From NCBI GenBank assembly GCA_016875475.1, contig VGRB01000003.1:1-40679 (forward strand): a stretch of DNA of 40,679 nucleotides, in the 5' to 3' direction. Positions 40,637-40,679 of this stretch are shown in pieces. The position numbers and the translations under genes were made by a program. Below the pieces are notes generated by a model that did not search any database, was not told the origin of the DNA, and saw nothing but the letters and a program-made list of their open reading frames with translations. Each line of letters starts with the position of its first letter. Position 1 is the stretch's first letter. This DNA comes from Deltaproteobacteria bacterium (GTDB lineage: Bacteria > Myxococcota_A > UBA9042 > DTJE01).

Positions 40637-40679
40637 CGGGCCACCCCCCTTGCGCGGCCGCCTTGCGGCCGCCGAGCGC
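40632..40679 (-). repeat. 48-bp dispersed repeat, copy 2
   Basis: Reverse complement identical over 48 bp to 17405-17452, and cut off by the window edge, so it may extend. It contains the hairpin GCGGCCGC-CTT-GCGGCCGC (40654-40672). Nothing else is recognised between the GT-C start and the end of the window. Confidence 0.85.

Noticed and set aside
40590-40679. Rho-independent terminators
   Set aside because: The hairpins are GC-rich, but none is followed by a T run on either strand.

Overview
The window is about 40.7 kb of very GC-rich bacterial DNA (clearly above 70 % G+C by eye), densely packed with genes. The best lineage guess is a myxobacterium-like or other deltaproteobacterial organism. 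The reasons are a lipoprotein with MopE-type Asp/Cys motifs and a DUF4215-type Cys repeat, a PilT ATPase with regulatory domains, a sigma-54 activator beside an HPr-rel-A type PqqD gene, and many GTG/TTG starts. This is inference from gene content; no rRNA or tRNA gene is visible to confirm it.

Layout. (1) 1-1.7 kb: a sigma-54 enhancer-binding protein (EBP) gene and, downstream, a small PqqD-like gene. Between them lie a near-consensus -24/-12 promoter and two copies of a palindrome, GTAGC-N6-GCTAC; a third copy sits in front of the EBP gene. (2) 1.7-3.5 kb: a decayed patch holding an Hsp70 (DnaK) fragment, a 5'-truncated tcmP and an internally deleted, frameshifted DUF5131 (Gp37/Gp68) gene, with visibly lower G+C. 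(3) 3.5-17.3 kb, minus strand: a twelve-gene block argH-aroB-aroDE-aroA-aroC(+chorismate-mutase-like tail)-aroF-trpE-trpG-trpD-trpCF-trpB-trpA, mostly joined by 4-bp ATGA/GTGA overlaps. It encodes the route from DAHP to tryptophan except shikimate kinase. (4) 17.3-22.1 kb: a repeat-rich, G-quadruplex-prone intergenic region, a nucleotidyltransferase-fold protein with a 63-residue partner, a tandem cyclic-nucleotide-binding (CNB) protein converging on a CNB-PilT fusion, and a VOC protein. (5) 22.2-28.2 kb: glycan genes: a GtrB-like glycosyltransferase, then rmlB-rmlA-wecE-methyltransferase, and a WecD-like acetyltransferase. (6) 28.3-32.3 kb: a MopE-type lipoprotein and a GT-C membrane glycosyltransferase with Cys-rich C-terminal repeats. 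(7) 32.3-39.0 kb: a heptose operon (nucleotidyltransferase-GmhB fusion, transaldolase, GmhA-like isomerase, epimerase, HddA-like kinase, GT2, UGM-like flavoprotein) preceded by two inverted repeats. (8) 39.0-40.7 kb: a possible small lipoprotein, a second GT-C protein, and an intergenic hairpin cluster that shares a perfect 48-bp inverted copy with the region upstream of argH.

How the parts work together. The aro/trp block forms one transcription unit from DAHP to tryptophan. The dTDP-sugar genes can make dTDP-Fuc4NAc or a similar 4-acetamido-4,6-dideoxyhexose. The heptose genes can make an NDP-manno-heptose from sedoheptulose 7-phosphate. With the glycosyltransferases this points to cell-surface polysaccharide assembly. 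The three CNB domains and PilT suggest cyclic-nucleotide control of type IV pilus retraction. All functions are read from motifs in the translated sequence; no database search was run.
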